In this document: piece by piece, positions 35,901-43,970 of the stretch
Layout: every line of letters starts with the position of its first letter
How positions within the stretch are numbered: position 1 is the first letter of the stretch
Source of the DNA: CAWHOW01 sp050013795
GTDB taxonomy: Bacteria; Bacteroidota; Bacteroidia; Bacteroidales; CG2-30-32-10
Assembly: GCA_050013795.1 (NCBI GenBank)
Contig: JBEKEO010000004.1
Span: 1 to 49,756 of the forward strand
Direction: 5' to 3'
Length of the DNA: 49,756 bases
Made by a program: the position numbers and the translations under genes
Notes under the pieces: generated by a model
Told to the model about the DNA's origin: nothing
Databases searched by the model: none
What the model saw: the letters and a program-made list of their open reading frames with translations, nothing else

Positions 35901-36704
35901 ACCCGGAGGGGCTGAAAGAATAACAGATGTTCCTGTACATTGCTGCGTACATTGTAAGGCGCCGCATTGACAACGAATGTAGGCATAACCAAAATGCCCT
36001 CCCGGTGTACAATCAAATGCTGTAAACTGAACTGTGACATTTTGAGTTATCCACGGCGATAAGTCCATTGTAACTGTAGTCCATTGTTTCCAGAGAACAG
36101 AATCTGATGAACATGCCGAAGGGTCAGGTAGGCATTCTGTATACCCGGGAAGACCGCTATGTGCTATTACGGTATATGTTCCACAAGCCCCGCCAATCTG
36201 AGTACCAGTAGCATCTAGTACATTAATCGTAAATTTTGGCATTTCAGCTGTCGTATGACCTACCGGATTTTGAAGGACAACAGCATATTGATAAGTAAAA
36301 ATGCAATTTGCAGCAGTTACAGGAGCAATAAGATAGTTTAATTGTGCCGCCTGGGGGTAAGTTGAGCCATCGCAGGATTGACACTGTGCGTTTCCTAACA
36401 TGCAGGAAGTAGTATACCCGGGAGGCAAAACACTTAACATATTATTGGTATTGGGGTCCGTTCTCGGGGCATTCTGTATGGTTTGTTGTCCCGCTATATA
36501 GGGTCCGGTATTTACTGTTCCGGCAACTATACTGCTTATCTGTACAGTATAATCATTACCTGCAGAAGTATGTTCACCGACGGAGCCTGTCCAGTCGGTA
36601 AAGTTCCCCATCGAAAAATCCGAATTTGCACAAGCGGTTTGTCCATGGATTTTACCGATAAATAATAATGCGATACAGCATAATAGAATGGCTATCTTTT
36701 TCAT
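32946..36704 (-). CDS. Giant secreted adhesin-like protein: Ig-like, SprB and PKD repeats, T9SS type B, 1252 aa
   Basis: A signal peptide (MKKIAILLCCIALLFIGKIHGQ) is followed by a Cys-rich N-terminal domain of about 230 residues. About seven Ig-like/bacterial adhesin repeats follow (A-T-G-x-x-T-Y-x-W-S-P ... T-T-T-Y-T-V-T-G-T). About five SprB-type repeats come next (Y-x-W-S-N-G-E-N-T-Q-T-A-T-x-L ... Y-x-V-T-V-T-D), then a PKD domain (YQWDFGDASSGTGTY). The type-B, gliding-associated C-terminus follows (FYIPNAFTPNNDGVNDTW ... YDRWGNLIF ... WNGT ... DVYVYKIELREF). SprB-type repeats are known from the motility adhesin of Flavobacterium. Surface adhesion is inferred. The C-terminal half is closely similar to the protein encoded by the upstream gene at 37170-40508. 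Confidence 0.87.
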   Translation of the reverse strand: MKKIAILLCCIALLFIGKIHGQTACANSDFSMGNFTDWTGSVGEHTSAGNDYTVQISSIVAGTVNTGPYIAGQQTIQNAPRTDPNTNNMLSVLPPGYTTSCMLGNAQCQSCDGSTYPQAAQLNYLIAPVTAANCIFTYQYAVVLQNPVGHTTAEMPKFTINVLDATGTQIGGACGTYTVIAHSGLPGYTECLPDPSACSSDSVLWKQWTTVTMDLSPWITQNVTVQFTAFDCTPGGHFGYAYIRCQCGALQCTQQCTGTSVILSAPPGFASYQWQQTGGPATQSWTITPIPPAGTVYSCLLTSIGGCQFTVYDTLHVSPVVVTPSSATICEGQTATITATGGGTYIWSNGLGTNATANPAPTTTTTYTVTVTEAGGCSGSANATVTVNTAVADAGPPSTICPGSSATLDASGSTGSGPLSYHWTTGGTTAQIVVSPTVTTPYTVTVTSNGCTSSATVTVTVSNTLVVSAMPDTTICPSQTVQLTATGATTYVWSPAGTLSSSTGTTVIASPTAPTTVYTVTGSSGTCTASGQVTINVVNTLNLAISNDTTVCPSSTVQLIASGAVSYLWNTLATTGNITVNPATTTTYTVTGTSAGCTASKTVTVTVSNNLPVTVANEAICPGGTTTLTAVSGATSYTWSPAATLSSSTGSPVTATPTVTTTYTVTGTNGGCSGTTSATVTINPNPTIALLPANPAICPGASTTLQASGASTYVWSPTGTLSSSTGITVTANPITTTPYTITGTDANGCTGTNTITVNVTPLTASATETDENCNQGNGTATAAAGGYLCTSTLTYIWNNGENTQTATNLIAGAYIVTVSCGACTATATTNVNNLPGPTVTATSTTSTCGYANGGAIANSTGTNPPYSYLWSNGQSGANLTNVVANTYHVTATDAIGCTATTSVTVGNIPGPTANISGIHSANCGMSNGSATLNISGGTPAYTPIIWSNGETSQNILNVPTGTYCVTVTDANGCTTSVCVTIPQLPGPVATHSYTDEICQMKNGTATAVPSGGVPPYIYSWSNGENTQTATGLSNETYTYTVTDQGGCSTSGAVYVGEIPGPTAYNMYNPKILTFLEGPVYFWDESYGGTQPYTYQWDFGDASSGTGTYNVHPYPNLGTYVITEIVTDSNGCKDTIVDTVKVVDIFTFYIPNAFTPNNDGVNDTWCPKGTNVDTNNYVEYIYDRWGNLIFQTNEWDIINKDPDTGHAKPWNGTVNNKGTINDVVMDVYVYKIELREFNNGPKHSYVGRITLVP

Positions 36705-36767
36705 AATAAACCTTTTTTATATTGGCTGAGTAAATGGGTTTTTCATAATAAAAAAATAAAACACTAA

Positions 36768-36799
36768 CAAAGTAATTAATTTTCAATGAGAAAAACAAA
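36768..36799 (-). promoter_or_regulatory. Candidate promoter of the 1252-aa T9SS gene
   Basis: On the minus strand TTTG (36796-36799) is 21 nt from TACTTTG (36768-36774), which is one base short of TAnnTTTG. It lies about 65 nt before the start codon and is plausible but imperfect. Confidence 0.4.
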
Positions 36800-36831
36800 T
36801 ATTTTAATATATTATCTTCATTTAATTAACA

Positions 36832-36862
36832 ATTAGACGTGAGTTTTCAACAAAGGTTGCCT
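36832..36862. promoter_or_regulatory. 31-nt element shared by both T9SS type-B genes, copy A
   Basis: The element begins ATTAGACGTGA and ends GTTGCCT; 26 of 31 positions are identical to copy B at 40615-40645. Each copy lies about 110-130 nt before the start codon of one of the two type-B T9SS genes, upstream of its promoter, in the same orientation. It could be an activator site. Confidence 0.6.
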
Positions 36863-36905
36863 ATACCATGTAATTACTTTAAATTTCATTAGTAGTATCA
36901 CCAAG

Positions 36906-37115
36906 GAAACTCACTTTCTTAGCAGAGAAACACACTTATCTTGCAGAGAAACACACTTATCTCGCAGAGAAACTCATTGTCTCTGCAGAGAAACTCACTT
37001 TCTGACAAGAGAAACTCACTTTCTCACAAGAGAAACTCACTTTCTGACAAGAGAAACTCACTTTCTCACAAAGAAAACTCACTTTCTCACAAGAAAAACT
37101 TACATTCTTAATAAA
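36906..37115. repeat. Tandem array of ten 21-bp units (array 1)
   Basis: Ten contiguous units of exactly 21 bp run without spacers. The plus-strand unit starts GAAACTCACTTTCT and ends CACAAGA (or AGCAGA/GACAAGA). Five units between 36990 and 37094 are nearly identical; the four nearest the 36704 gene are diverged (GAAACACACTTATCT). Most units carry a small dyad, AGAAA-CTCAC-TTTCT, which in unit 4 becomes GCAGAGA...TCTCTGC, so pairing is partly kept when sequence changes. The array fills the gap between the stop of the 37170 gene and the promoter of the 36704 gene. Frames are open on both strands through it, but no convincing start exists. Confidence 0.9.
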
Positions 37116-37118
37116 GAT

Positions 37119-37160
37119 GCTTGTAATACACTGATATTTTCAAAGAACGAACTTACAAGC
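37119..37160 (-). terminator. Possible terminator stem after the 1112-aa T9SS gene
   Basis: GCTTGTAA (37119-37126) and TTACAAGC (37153-37160) form a perfect 8-bp inverted repeat around a 26-nt loop, just past the stop of the minus-strand gene. The loop is long, so confidence is low. Confidence 0.35.
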
Positions 37161-37169
37161 GGTAATATT

Positions 37170-40100
37170 TTAAGGAATTAAAGTAATCCTGCCAATATAT
37201 TCATGTTCCGGGCCATCGTTAAACTCTCTTAGTATAATTTTATATACATACACATCTGTAACAACATTTTTAGCAGTGTTGCCTTTGTTATAAACCGTTC
37301 CATTCCATCCTTCTGCTCTATGATTAATGATATCCCATTTATTAGTTTTAAAAATCAAATTTCCCCAACGGTCAAATATATACTCATTGTAATTATTGGG
37401 ATCTATATTCATTCCTTGTGGAGTCCAATAGTCATTCAGGCTATCTCCATTTGGGGTAAAAGTATTCGGTATATAAAAAGTAAAATAGTCTTTTACTTTT
37501 ATTGTATCGGTTACTGTATCTTTGCAGCCGTTGTTGTCAGTAACAATAAGTATTACAACATAAATTCCAAGGTTGTTATACTGATGCTGTATTGTGCTGC
37601 CGCTACCAGAACCTCCATCGCCGAAACTCCATAACCAATTAACTACATTTCCTGTGGAGTTATCAATGAAAGTAACAGGACCATCCAATAAGGTAAGAAT
37701 TTTTGGATTTTCAGAGAATCCGGCAGCAGGACCGGGTGTTTCCCCAACGTTAACAGAAACGGAAGTGGTGCATTCGCCATCGCTTACTGTTACTGTATAA
37801 CTCCCCTGGGCAAGACCAGTGTCAATTTGTGTGGTTATCCCGTTACTCCAAAAATATGTGTAATTGCCAAGTCCGCCTGAAGCATTAACTGTAGCACTTC
37901 CATCACCTTTATTACAAATATCATTTATTGAAGAGGTTGTTGCCGTTGGAGCTGGAGTGTTTGTAATAGTTATTGAACTCGTGGCAGTACACCCAACAGC
38001 ATCTGTCACTGTGACATCATATGTTCCTGCTATCGCATTTGACAGGATAGTTCCGGTCTGACCATTTGACCAGTCATAACTAAATGGAGGGCTGATGCCG
38101 TTTGCCAAAGCAGTGGCATCTCCATCGGCATAACCGCAGATAGTGTTCGTTGAACTGTCAATAGCAACGGAAGGACCTGCCAGATTATTAATGGTTACTG
38201 ATGCTGAAGCTGTGCATGCTCCGCAAGAAATGGTAACAGTGTAAACAAATACAGAAGACAGATGAGTTGCCGTTACTGTTGTTTGCGGCGGCGTGGTATT
38301 CCATAAATATATCCATCCCGAAGTGCAGGGTTGGGATGGAATTGCAGTAGCGGTTCCATTAGATTGTCCGCAATTTTCATCAGTTTTAGTAACAGTAACT
38401 GTAAATGGGGCAACATTTACCGTAACTGATGTGTCGCTTGTACAACCGTTTGCATCAGTTCCCGAAACAGTATATGTTTGGCTGGTAATAGGATTGGCTA
38501 CAACATTAGCACCTGTGGTAGCAGAAAGTCCTGTTCCGGGGCTCCATGAATATGTTGATGCTCCCGAAGCCTGTAGCGAAACACTGGCGCCGGGGCAAAT
38601 TGAAGGAGAATTTGGGGTAACAGTAATAACCGGATTTGGAACAACGGTTACAACCACAGAACCAACCCCCGTACACGTACCGACAGAACCATTAACCGTA
38701 TATGTGGTTGTAACAGTGGGGTTTGCCGTTACGGAAGCGCCTGTTGTTGTTGATAAACCTGTGCCTGGCGCCCATGTGTAATTGCCAGCACCATGAGCAG
38801 TAAGCACTACGCTTGTATTTGGGCATAATACGGGATTTGGTGGAGTAACAGTAATAATTGCACTGCTTGCAATACTAACAGTAACAGTAGCTGAACCCGA
38901 ACAACCCGCAGAATTATAACCTGTAACAGTATAAGTTTCGGTAGTTGGCGGTGTTACTGTTACTATCGAGTCTGTAACAGAAGAAAGCCCCGTTCCCGGG
39001 CTCCATGAATATGTTGTTGCACCGGATGCTTCCAGTTGAGTGCTGTCTCCCGGACATACACTGGCGCTTGAAGGTGTAACAAGAACTGTAAGCGGAGGGG
39101 AAACAGTAACAGTGACATTATCAGTAGCTGTCTGGTTGCATTTATCGGTAGCAGTAACGACATAGGTAGTAGTAGTAGTAGGTGTAACATTATAAGAAGT
39201 GCCGGTTCCCAAACTATTGCTCCAGTTATAGGTATAGGGACTAATTCCATTACTGTTAGTAACGCTTATTACATCAGAAGTTCCCGAGCAAATTGTTGCG
39301 GCTCCTGAAGTTACTAAATCCATAGGGACATATGGAATAATTTTAATGGTATCATATATGGTATCACAGGTATAGATAACGCCAATTATAACAGTGCCGC
39401 TAGAACCATTAGTGGTAGGTTGAATAATTACCTTGGCAGTATCTTGTCCTGCCGGAATAATCGCGCTGTTGGGAATGGTATTATAATCAACGCCGTTCAC
39501 TGCTGTGCCGCTTATAATATAGTTAACAGTATCGTTAGTAGCAAGAGCAGAAGGAAGTGTAAAAACAAAAAGACCATTAGAGCAACCCTTAATAGCATTA
39601 TTGCCAAATGCAGAATTTGAATAAGCCGATTGAACACTTGCGGTATTTGATGTGGCAAAGCTGTTTGCTCCCAGAAATACATCCGAATCATACAATCCGT
39701 TATGTGTATCACAAATGGCAAGTTTTATATGATATGTCTTGCATGGAATTACGCTATGCTTAGCTGTTAAAACGGTTGTAAGACCTCCACATACAATATT
39801 TGGATCAGGAAGATTGTTAATATAATATGCAGAATAACCTAACCCATAAGGAGGGCAATGACTAGTAGATACTCTTGTACCAACAGATCCGTCGTTAACA
39901 GTATTTACAGATACCGGATAAGTAGTACCGGGGATGAGAGCAATATTAACACCTCCGCGTGAATAAGGACCGGTAATACCGGGTCCGCTTAAAAAGAAAC
40001 CAAAAACATCATCATATTGCGAACATACCCAGCAGGGTTCTTCTTCTGAGCCGAAAACATAAGTGAAAGATACCGTATCTCCCATGGGAACAAAATCAAA

Positions 40101-40508
40101 TTGTAAAATACATGCATCATAGGTTTCGGTTAATGCTATACCGCCAGCGGCTAATGCCAGATCTGAATCATGCGCGGTAGTACTAATAGCATCGCTCATA
40201 ATGCCTGTTGAATCTCCGTGTTGCGCAATGTGGGGAACGTAACCTGTTGACAAAACTACTCCCGATGTAAGTCCAAGATAAGTAGTGCTTGCATTGGTAA
40301 AAGAACCAAATTGAGAGTTGGCGGCACTTGCAATACTTCCTGTATAAGTAATATTGCTTATAGACACCCCCCCCTGAACCAATATGTTTGTTATCAGGTT
40401 ATTTACGTTAGCCGCTGTCGTACAGGTTGTAAGTGTCAGCTGCCCATAGCTGGTTGAAAATAATAGAGAAACAAAAAGGGTAATTAATACCCTGATCTTT
40501 AAACGCAT
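37170..40508 (-). CDS. Giant secreted protein: choice-of-anchor L, Ig-like, SprB and PKD repeats, T9SS type B, 1112 aa
   Basis: A signal peptide (MRLKIRVLITLFVSLLFSTSYGQ) precedes a choice-of-anchor L domain (TTAANVNNLITNILVQGGV ... FGSFTNASTTYLGLTSGVVLSTG ... VSFTYVFGSEE), about residues 25-290. A beta domain resembling Calx-beta follows (VNYIISGTAVNGVDY). After about four Ig-like repeats, about four SprB-type repeats and a PKD domain (WLWSFGDGGSGSGST), the protein ends in the type-B sorting domain (FYIPNTFTPNGDSLNDYW ... YDRWGNLIF ... WNGT ... DVYVYKIILREF). The C-terminal part is near-colinear with the 1252-aa neighbour; the N-terminal binding heads differ. A role in surface adhesion or display is inferred. 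Confidence 0.87.
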   Translation of the reverse strand: MRLKIRVLITLFVSLLFSTSYGQLTLTTCTTAANVNNLITNILVQGGVSISNITYTGSIASAANSQFGSFTNASTTYLGLTSGVVLSTGYVPHIAQHGDSTGIMSDAISTTAHDSDLALAAGGIALTETYDACILQFDFVPMGDTVSFTYVFGSEEEPCWVCSQYDDVFGFFLSGPGITGPYSRGGVNIALIPGTTYPVSVNTVNDGSVGTRVSTSHCPPYGLGYSAYYINNLPDPNIVCGGLTTVLTAKHSVIPCKTYHIKLAICDTHNGLYDSDVFLGANSFATSNTASVQSAYSNSAFGNNAIKGCSNGLFVFTLPSALATNDTVNYIISGTAVNGVDYNTIPNSAIIPAGQDTAKVIIQPTTNGSSGTVIIGVIYTCDTIYDTIKIIPYVPMDLVTSGAATICSGTSDVISVTNSNGISPYTYNWSNSLGTGTSYNVTPTTTTTYVVTATDKCNQTATDNVTVTVSPPLTVLVTPSSASVCPGDSTQLEASGATTYSWSPGTGLSSVTDSIVTVTPPTTETYTVTGYNSAGCSGSATVTVSIASSAIITVTPPNPVLCPNTSVVLTAHGAGNYTWAPGTGLSTTTGASVTANPTVTTTYTVNGSVGTCTGVGSVVVTVVPNPVITVTPNSPSICPGASVSLQASGASTYSWSPGTGLSATTGANVVANPITSQTYTVSGTDANGCTSDTSVTVNVAPFTVTVTKTDENCGQSNGTATAIPSQPCTSGWIYLWNTTPPQTTVTATHLSSVFVYTVTISCGACTASASVTINNLAGPSVAIDSSTNTICGYADGDATALANGISPPFSYDWSNGQTGTILSNAIAGTYDVTVTDAVGCTATSSITITNTPAPTATTSSINDICNKGDGSATVNASGGLGNYTYFWSNGITTQIDTGLAQGSYTVTVSDGECTTSVSVNVGETPGPAAGFSENPKILTLLDGPVTFIDNSTGNVVNWLWSFGDGGSGSGSTIQHQYNNLGIYVVILIVTDNNGCKDTVTDTIKVKDYFTFYIPNTFTPNGDSLNDYWTPQGMNIDPNNYNEYIFDRWGNLIFKTNKWDIINHRAEGWNGTVYNKGNTAKNVVTDVYVYKIILREFNDGPEHEYIGRITLIP

Positions 40509-40562
40509 ATGCTTTATTTTTAATTGATTGGATATACTATAGTTCGGATATTTAATTTATTT

Positions 40563-40570
40563 CAAATGTA
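40563..40570 (-). promoter_or_regulatory. Bacteroidota -7 promoter box (TACATTTG) of the 1112-aa T9SS gene
   Basis: Read on the minus strand, TACATTTG is an exact TAnnTTTG box about 55 nt before the ATG. The nearest TTG upstream is 24 nt away, slightly too far. Confidence 0.5.
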
Positions 40571-40614
40571 AAATTAATAAATAATTGTATTATACAACTT
40601 TATTGAATCAAAAA

Positions 40615-40645
40615 ATTAGACGTGAAATTTCAATTAAAGTTGCCT
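40615..40645. promoter_or_regulatory. 31-nt element shared by both T9SS type-B genes, copy B
   Basis: This is the partner of the element at 36832-36862, with the same orientation and 26 of 31 identical positions. It lies 45 nt upstream of the -7 box of the 1112-aa gene. The 325-nt gap 40509-40833 otherwise holds the two divergent promoters. Confidence 0.6.
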
Positions 40646-40780
40646 GTTGAAAACATTTAATAGCATAATTCTCTGTAAATAGGAATGTTAAAAATGCAAA
40701 AAGTATAAAAATAAGGGCTATAAGCTACACAATTCGGGAGAGCCATTTCATAAATTTTTGTTAAAAACCCTTTTCGATTA

Positions 40781-40810
40781 TTGTTATGAAACATAATAGT
40801 TATACTTTTG
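40781..40810 (+). promoter_or_regulatory. Promoter with embedded palindrome of the efflux operon
   Basis: TTG (40781-40783), 19 nt, then TACTTTTG (40803-40810) forms a consensus Bacteroidota promoter. The spacer begins with TTATGAAACATAA (40784-40796), a perfect inverted repeat with 5-bp arms. Its place between -33 and -7 is that of an autorepression operator for the MarR protein encoded just downstream. Confidence 0.7.
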
Positions 40811-40833
40811 TAACCTTTTAAAAAATAAACATT

Positions 40834-41286
40834 ATGGAACATACAAAATTATCGGAGTTTGCCGATGATATAGTTTCAATAAAACCATTCTTCTATAAAT
40901 CTTTCGGGCGACCAGGATACCTTAGTTCGAATATAACACCGGGCGCTTATTATGTATTGCACCTTCTTGCGAGAGAAGGAGAATTATCCATGACCGAAAT
41001 AGGGGAAAGGCTTTTTATTTCAAAGCCAAATGTTACCACATTAATCGATAAGCTTATTGAAAATGGGTTTACAGAAAGATTGCCAGACAAACAGGACAGG
41101 AGAATAATAAAGATCAGGGTAACAAAAAAAGGAATGTCCTTAATTGAGAAAAGCAAAAAAAGCTTTTGCGATCAGGTAAAGAAGAAGTTGCTCACTCTTT
41201 CACAGGAAGAGCTTAACAGGCTTTTTGCTTCATTTCAAACCATAAAAGAAATATTATACAAATTATCAGCAGTTAAAAATCAATAG
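40834..41286 (+). CDS. MarR family transcriptional regulator
   Basis: The 150-residue protein has a winged helix-turn-helix: MTEIGERLFISKPNVTTLIDKLIENGFTERLPDKQDRRIIKIRVTKKG covers helices and wing at residues about 51-100, with the D-R-R of the wing. MarR proteins bind palindromic operators as dimers and usually repress an adjacent efflux operon, being released by toxic small molecules. The gene is first in an operon with EmrA-, EmrB- and TolC-like proteins, and a palindrome sits inside its promoter. Control of this operon by autorepression is inferred. The inducer is unknown. Confidence 0.9.
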   Translation: MEHTKLSEFADDIVSIKPFFYKSFGRPGYLSSNITPGAYYVLHLLAREGELSMTEIGERLFISKPNVTTLIDKLIENGFTERLPDKQDRRIIKIRVTKKGMSLIEKSKKSFCDQVKKKLLTLSQEELNRLFASFQTIKEILYKLSAVKNQ

Positions 41287-41320
41287 AATTTAAGAATAAA
41301 CTTTAGAAAGGAATTAGAAT

Positions 41321-42340
41321 ATGGAAAATCAATCAGAACCTATAATCAAGAAAAAGAAAAAATACTTAAGGTATATTCCTCTGGTTTTAGTAGTTATAAT
41401 AATTGTCATACTTGGATGGCTGTGGTACAGGAATTATATAAAATATATTTCTACCGATGACGCTTATGTTGATTCGGATAATGTTTCACTTAGCTCAAAG
41501 ATACTCGGGCGGATTGTAAACGAGTATGTCGTTGAAGGCGATTCGGTGAAACAAGGCATGCTTATTGCCGTTCTTGACAGTACCGATCTGCTGGCGCAGA
41601 AAAACCAGGCAATCGCATTGAAAGAACAGGCAGTTACCACAAAAACCCAGTCGGAAGCATCATATAAATATGATGAGGAAAACATAAAAGTGCTGAAAGT
41701 AGGCCTTGATAAAGCGCAGGAAGATTTTGACAGGGCTAAGGTGCAGTATGACGGCAATGTTATTACCAAAGAAGTATATGATCATTTAAAGAAAGCCCTT
41801 GAAGCAGCACAGGCACAGTTTGATGCTGCCAATACAGCTCTAAATGTTTCAAAAGCTAAAATAGAAAGTTCTGCCTCTGCCATTAAAAGCGCTGAAGCAC
41901 AGGTTTCAGTACTTGAAACGCAGCTCAAGAATACAAAATTATATGCTCCCATGAGCGGTATCGTTGCCAAAAGATGGCTGCTGCCGGGCGATGTTACAGC
42001 ACCGGGACAATCGGTATTTACCATAACAAATAACCAAAAATTCTGGGTGATCATTTATCTTGAAGAAACTAAAATTGCCCATATTCATCTGGGGCAAAAT
42101 GCAAAGTTCACTATTGATGCTTTTTCAGATGTTACATTCACCGGTAAAATATTCGACATTGCATCCAATACGGCATCGCAGTTCTCCCTGATACCCCCAA
42201 ATAATGCATCGGGTAATTTTACAAAAGTCACCCAGCGTGTTCCCGTTAAGATCTCTATTGACGGAACAGAAGAAGGGAAGAATGTTTCTTCATTCAGGTT
42301 TTTGGCAGGTATGTCGGTTGTTGTAAAGATCATAAAATAA
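41321..42340 (+). CDS. EmrA/HlyD family membrane fusion protein of a multidrug efflux pump
   Basis: The 339-residue protein has a short basic cytoplasmic tail (KKKKKYLRYIP), one membrane helix (residues about 17-38), then STDDAYVDSDNVSLSSKILGRI, the EmrA-type biotinyl-lipoyl half-motif. A long helical hairpin rich in Ala and Gln follows (residues about 85-205), then the second half-motif (KLYAPMSGIVAKRWLLPGDVTAPGQSVFTI) and a beta-barrel. It bridges the inner-membrane transporter to the outer-membrane TolC channel. The next gene starts 1 nt after its stop, so translation is probably coupled. Confidence 0.92.
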   Translation: MENQSEPIIKKKKKYLRYIPLVLVVIIIVILGWLWYRNYIKYISTDDAYVDSDNVSLSSKILGRIVNEYVVEGDSVKQGMLIAVLDSTDLLAQKNQAIALKEQAVTTKTQSEASYKYDEENIKVLKVGLDKAQEDFDRAKVQYDGNVITKEVYDHLKKALEAAQAQFDAANTALNVSKAKIESSASAIKSAEAQVSVLETQLKNTKLYAPMSGIVAKRWLLPGDVTAPGQSVFTITNNQKFWVIIYLEETKIAHIHLGQNAKFTIDAFSDVTFTGKIFDIASNTASQFSLIPPNNASGNFTKVTQRVPVKISIDGTEEGKNVSSFRFLAGMSVVVKIIK

Positions 42341-42341
42341 A

Positions 42342-43970
42342 ATGCGAAGAAGAAGAGTTTCGCCTTCCCATCGTATCAGGAAATTAGTCAGGAGCAGGGA
42401 TTCTGCATGGCATCCGCAAAGCGACAATTATAAATGGTGGCTGCTGGCGAATATCATGATTGGGACCTTCATGGCTGTGCTTGACGCCACCATTGTAAAT
42501 GTCGGACTGCCTAAGATCATGGCTTCTTTCGGAATCGGCATTGATAAAGCAGAATGGATAATAACAGCATACATGCTTGCAATGGCAGTGATGCTGCCTA
42601 CTTCCGGCTGGCTGGCTGATAAGTTCGGTTATAAACGGATGTATTTCCTCGGCTTGTTACTTTTTACTTTAGGATCGTTTTTGTGCGGAGCTTCAGGCGA
42701 TGAGAACATGCTTATACTGTCGAGGGTTATACAGGGGCTTGGCGCAGGAACCATACAGCCTCTTGGCATGGCTATCATTACGCGCGAATTCCCTCCGCAG
42801 CAAAGAGGTGTGGCTTTGGGGTTCTGGGGTATTGCTTCCGCTGCTTCCGTTTCGTTCGGACCGCTTATCGGCGGATACCTTGTTGACAATTTCAACTGGC
42901 AGCTTATATTCGATGTCAATATTCCGGTAGGTATTATCGGTTTGCTTGCCACCATTATAATACAACAGGAGTACAAAAATCTCAGGACAAGGAAATTCGA
43001 TTTCGTTGGATTTATTTCCATTGTTATTTTTTTACCTTTAACCTTATATGCATTATCGGAAGGGAATACCGCAACAAATTCCGCCGGCTGGTCGGCGCCG
43101 TATATTTTGATTTGTTTTGCCATTGCCTTTATTGCTCTTGCCGTATTTATTACGGCTGAATTTACCGTTAAAGAGCCCCTGATAGACCTGCGGCTGCTTA
43201 ATAACCGTAATTTTGGCATAGGCGCTATAGTTGTACTGATTTTCGGTATGGGAATGTTCGGCAGCACCTTCCTTTTGCCAATCTATCTTCAGAATTCGCT
43301 TGACTATACCGCCATACAGGCAGGAGCTGTTTTTCTACCCATTGGCATCATACAGGGAATCATGTCGCCCATAGCGGGAAGGATATCGGACAAAATGAAT
43401 CCTAAAATACTGCTTGTAACCGGCATTATTATTCTTGCTTTTAGTTTTTTCCTGAACTCATCCCTGTCGTTCCTGACGGAACACCATTTTATTATGCTTT
43501 CATTATACACCAGAGGATTTGGAATGGGAATGCTGTTTACGTCGCTAAACACGTTGTCGCTTTCGCAGGTACCGCGCGAAAAAATGGCGCAGGCATCAGG
43601 GATTACCAATACCGTAAGGCAGTTGGGCGGGAGTTTGGGCATCGCCATACTTGCCACGGTTTTAACCGCAAGGGTAAATTATCATTCGCAAATGTATGAG
43701 CAGGCGATACAGCCCAAATCACAGATTTTTATGAATACCACCAGTCGCCTTACTTACCAGATGGAACACCGTTTAGGAAGTTCGTATTCCAATGCTGCCA
43801 AACAAGGACAAATGGTAGTTGTTTCCAACCTGAACAGGCAGGCATATATACAGGGCATTGACGATGATTTCCTGATTGCCGGTTTTATTACACTGGCAGC
43901 AGTTATTCCGGTATTTTTCCTGGCAGGAAAGAAAAAAAAGAAACTTCAATTAAAAGAGAGTGAAAGATGA
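42342..43970 (+). CDS. DHA2 family (EmrB/QacA) MFS drug efflux transporter, 542 aa
   Basis: About 14 membrane helices follow a basic N-terminal tail (MRRRRVSPSHRIRKLVRSRD). Motif D1-like LDATIVNVGLPKI near residue 48, motif A GWLADKFGYKRMYFLG near 88-103, and motif C-like GPLIGGYLVDNFNWQLIF near 172-190 identify the proton-driven drug:H+ antiporter family with 14 segments. Together with the EmrA-like and TolC-like neighbours it should form a tripartite pump across both membranes. Substrates cannot be predicted. It overlaps the next gene by 4 nt (ATGA), a translational coupling arrangement. Confidence 0.92.
   Translation: MRRRRVSPSHRIRKLVRSRDSAWHPQSDNYKWWLLANIMIGTFMAVLDATIVNVGLPKIMASFGIGIDKAEWIITAYMLAMAVMLPTSGWLADKFGYKRMYFLGLLLFTLGSFLCGASGDENMLILSRVIQGLGAGTIQPLGMAIITREFPPQQRGVALGFWGIASAASVSFGPLIGGYLVDNFNWQLIFDVNIPVGIIGLLATIIIQQEYKNLRTRKFDFVGFISIVIFLPLTLYALSEGNTATNSAGWSAPYILICFAIAFIALAVFITAEFTVKEPLIDLRLLNNRNFGIGAIVVLIFGMGMFGSTFLLPIYLQNSLDYTAIQAGAVFLPIGIIQGIMSPIAGRISDKMNPKILLVTGIIILAFSFFLNSSLSFLTEHHFIMLSLYTRGFGMGMLFTSLNTLSLSQVPREKMAQASGITNTVRQLGGSLGIAILATVLTARVNYHSQMYEQAIQPKSQIFMNTTSRLTYQMEHRLGSSYSNAAKQGQMVVVSNLNRQAYIQGIDDDFLIAGFITLAAVIPVFFLAGKKKKKLQLKESER

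Noticed and set aside
36047..36055. Single DnaA-box-like TTATCCACG
   Set aside because: It is one isolated match inside a coding region, with no cluster or AT-rich unwinding element, so it is not evidence for an origin.
36906..37115. CRISPR array
   Set aside because: The units are contiguous 21-bp repeats with no unique spacers, and no cas genes lie in the window.
34495..39250. Valine/proline-rich plus-strand frames opposite the two giant T9SS genes
   Set aside because: They are complements of Thr/Gly/Ser-rich repeats; the minus-strand frames have signal peptides, repeats and sorting domains in order.
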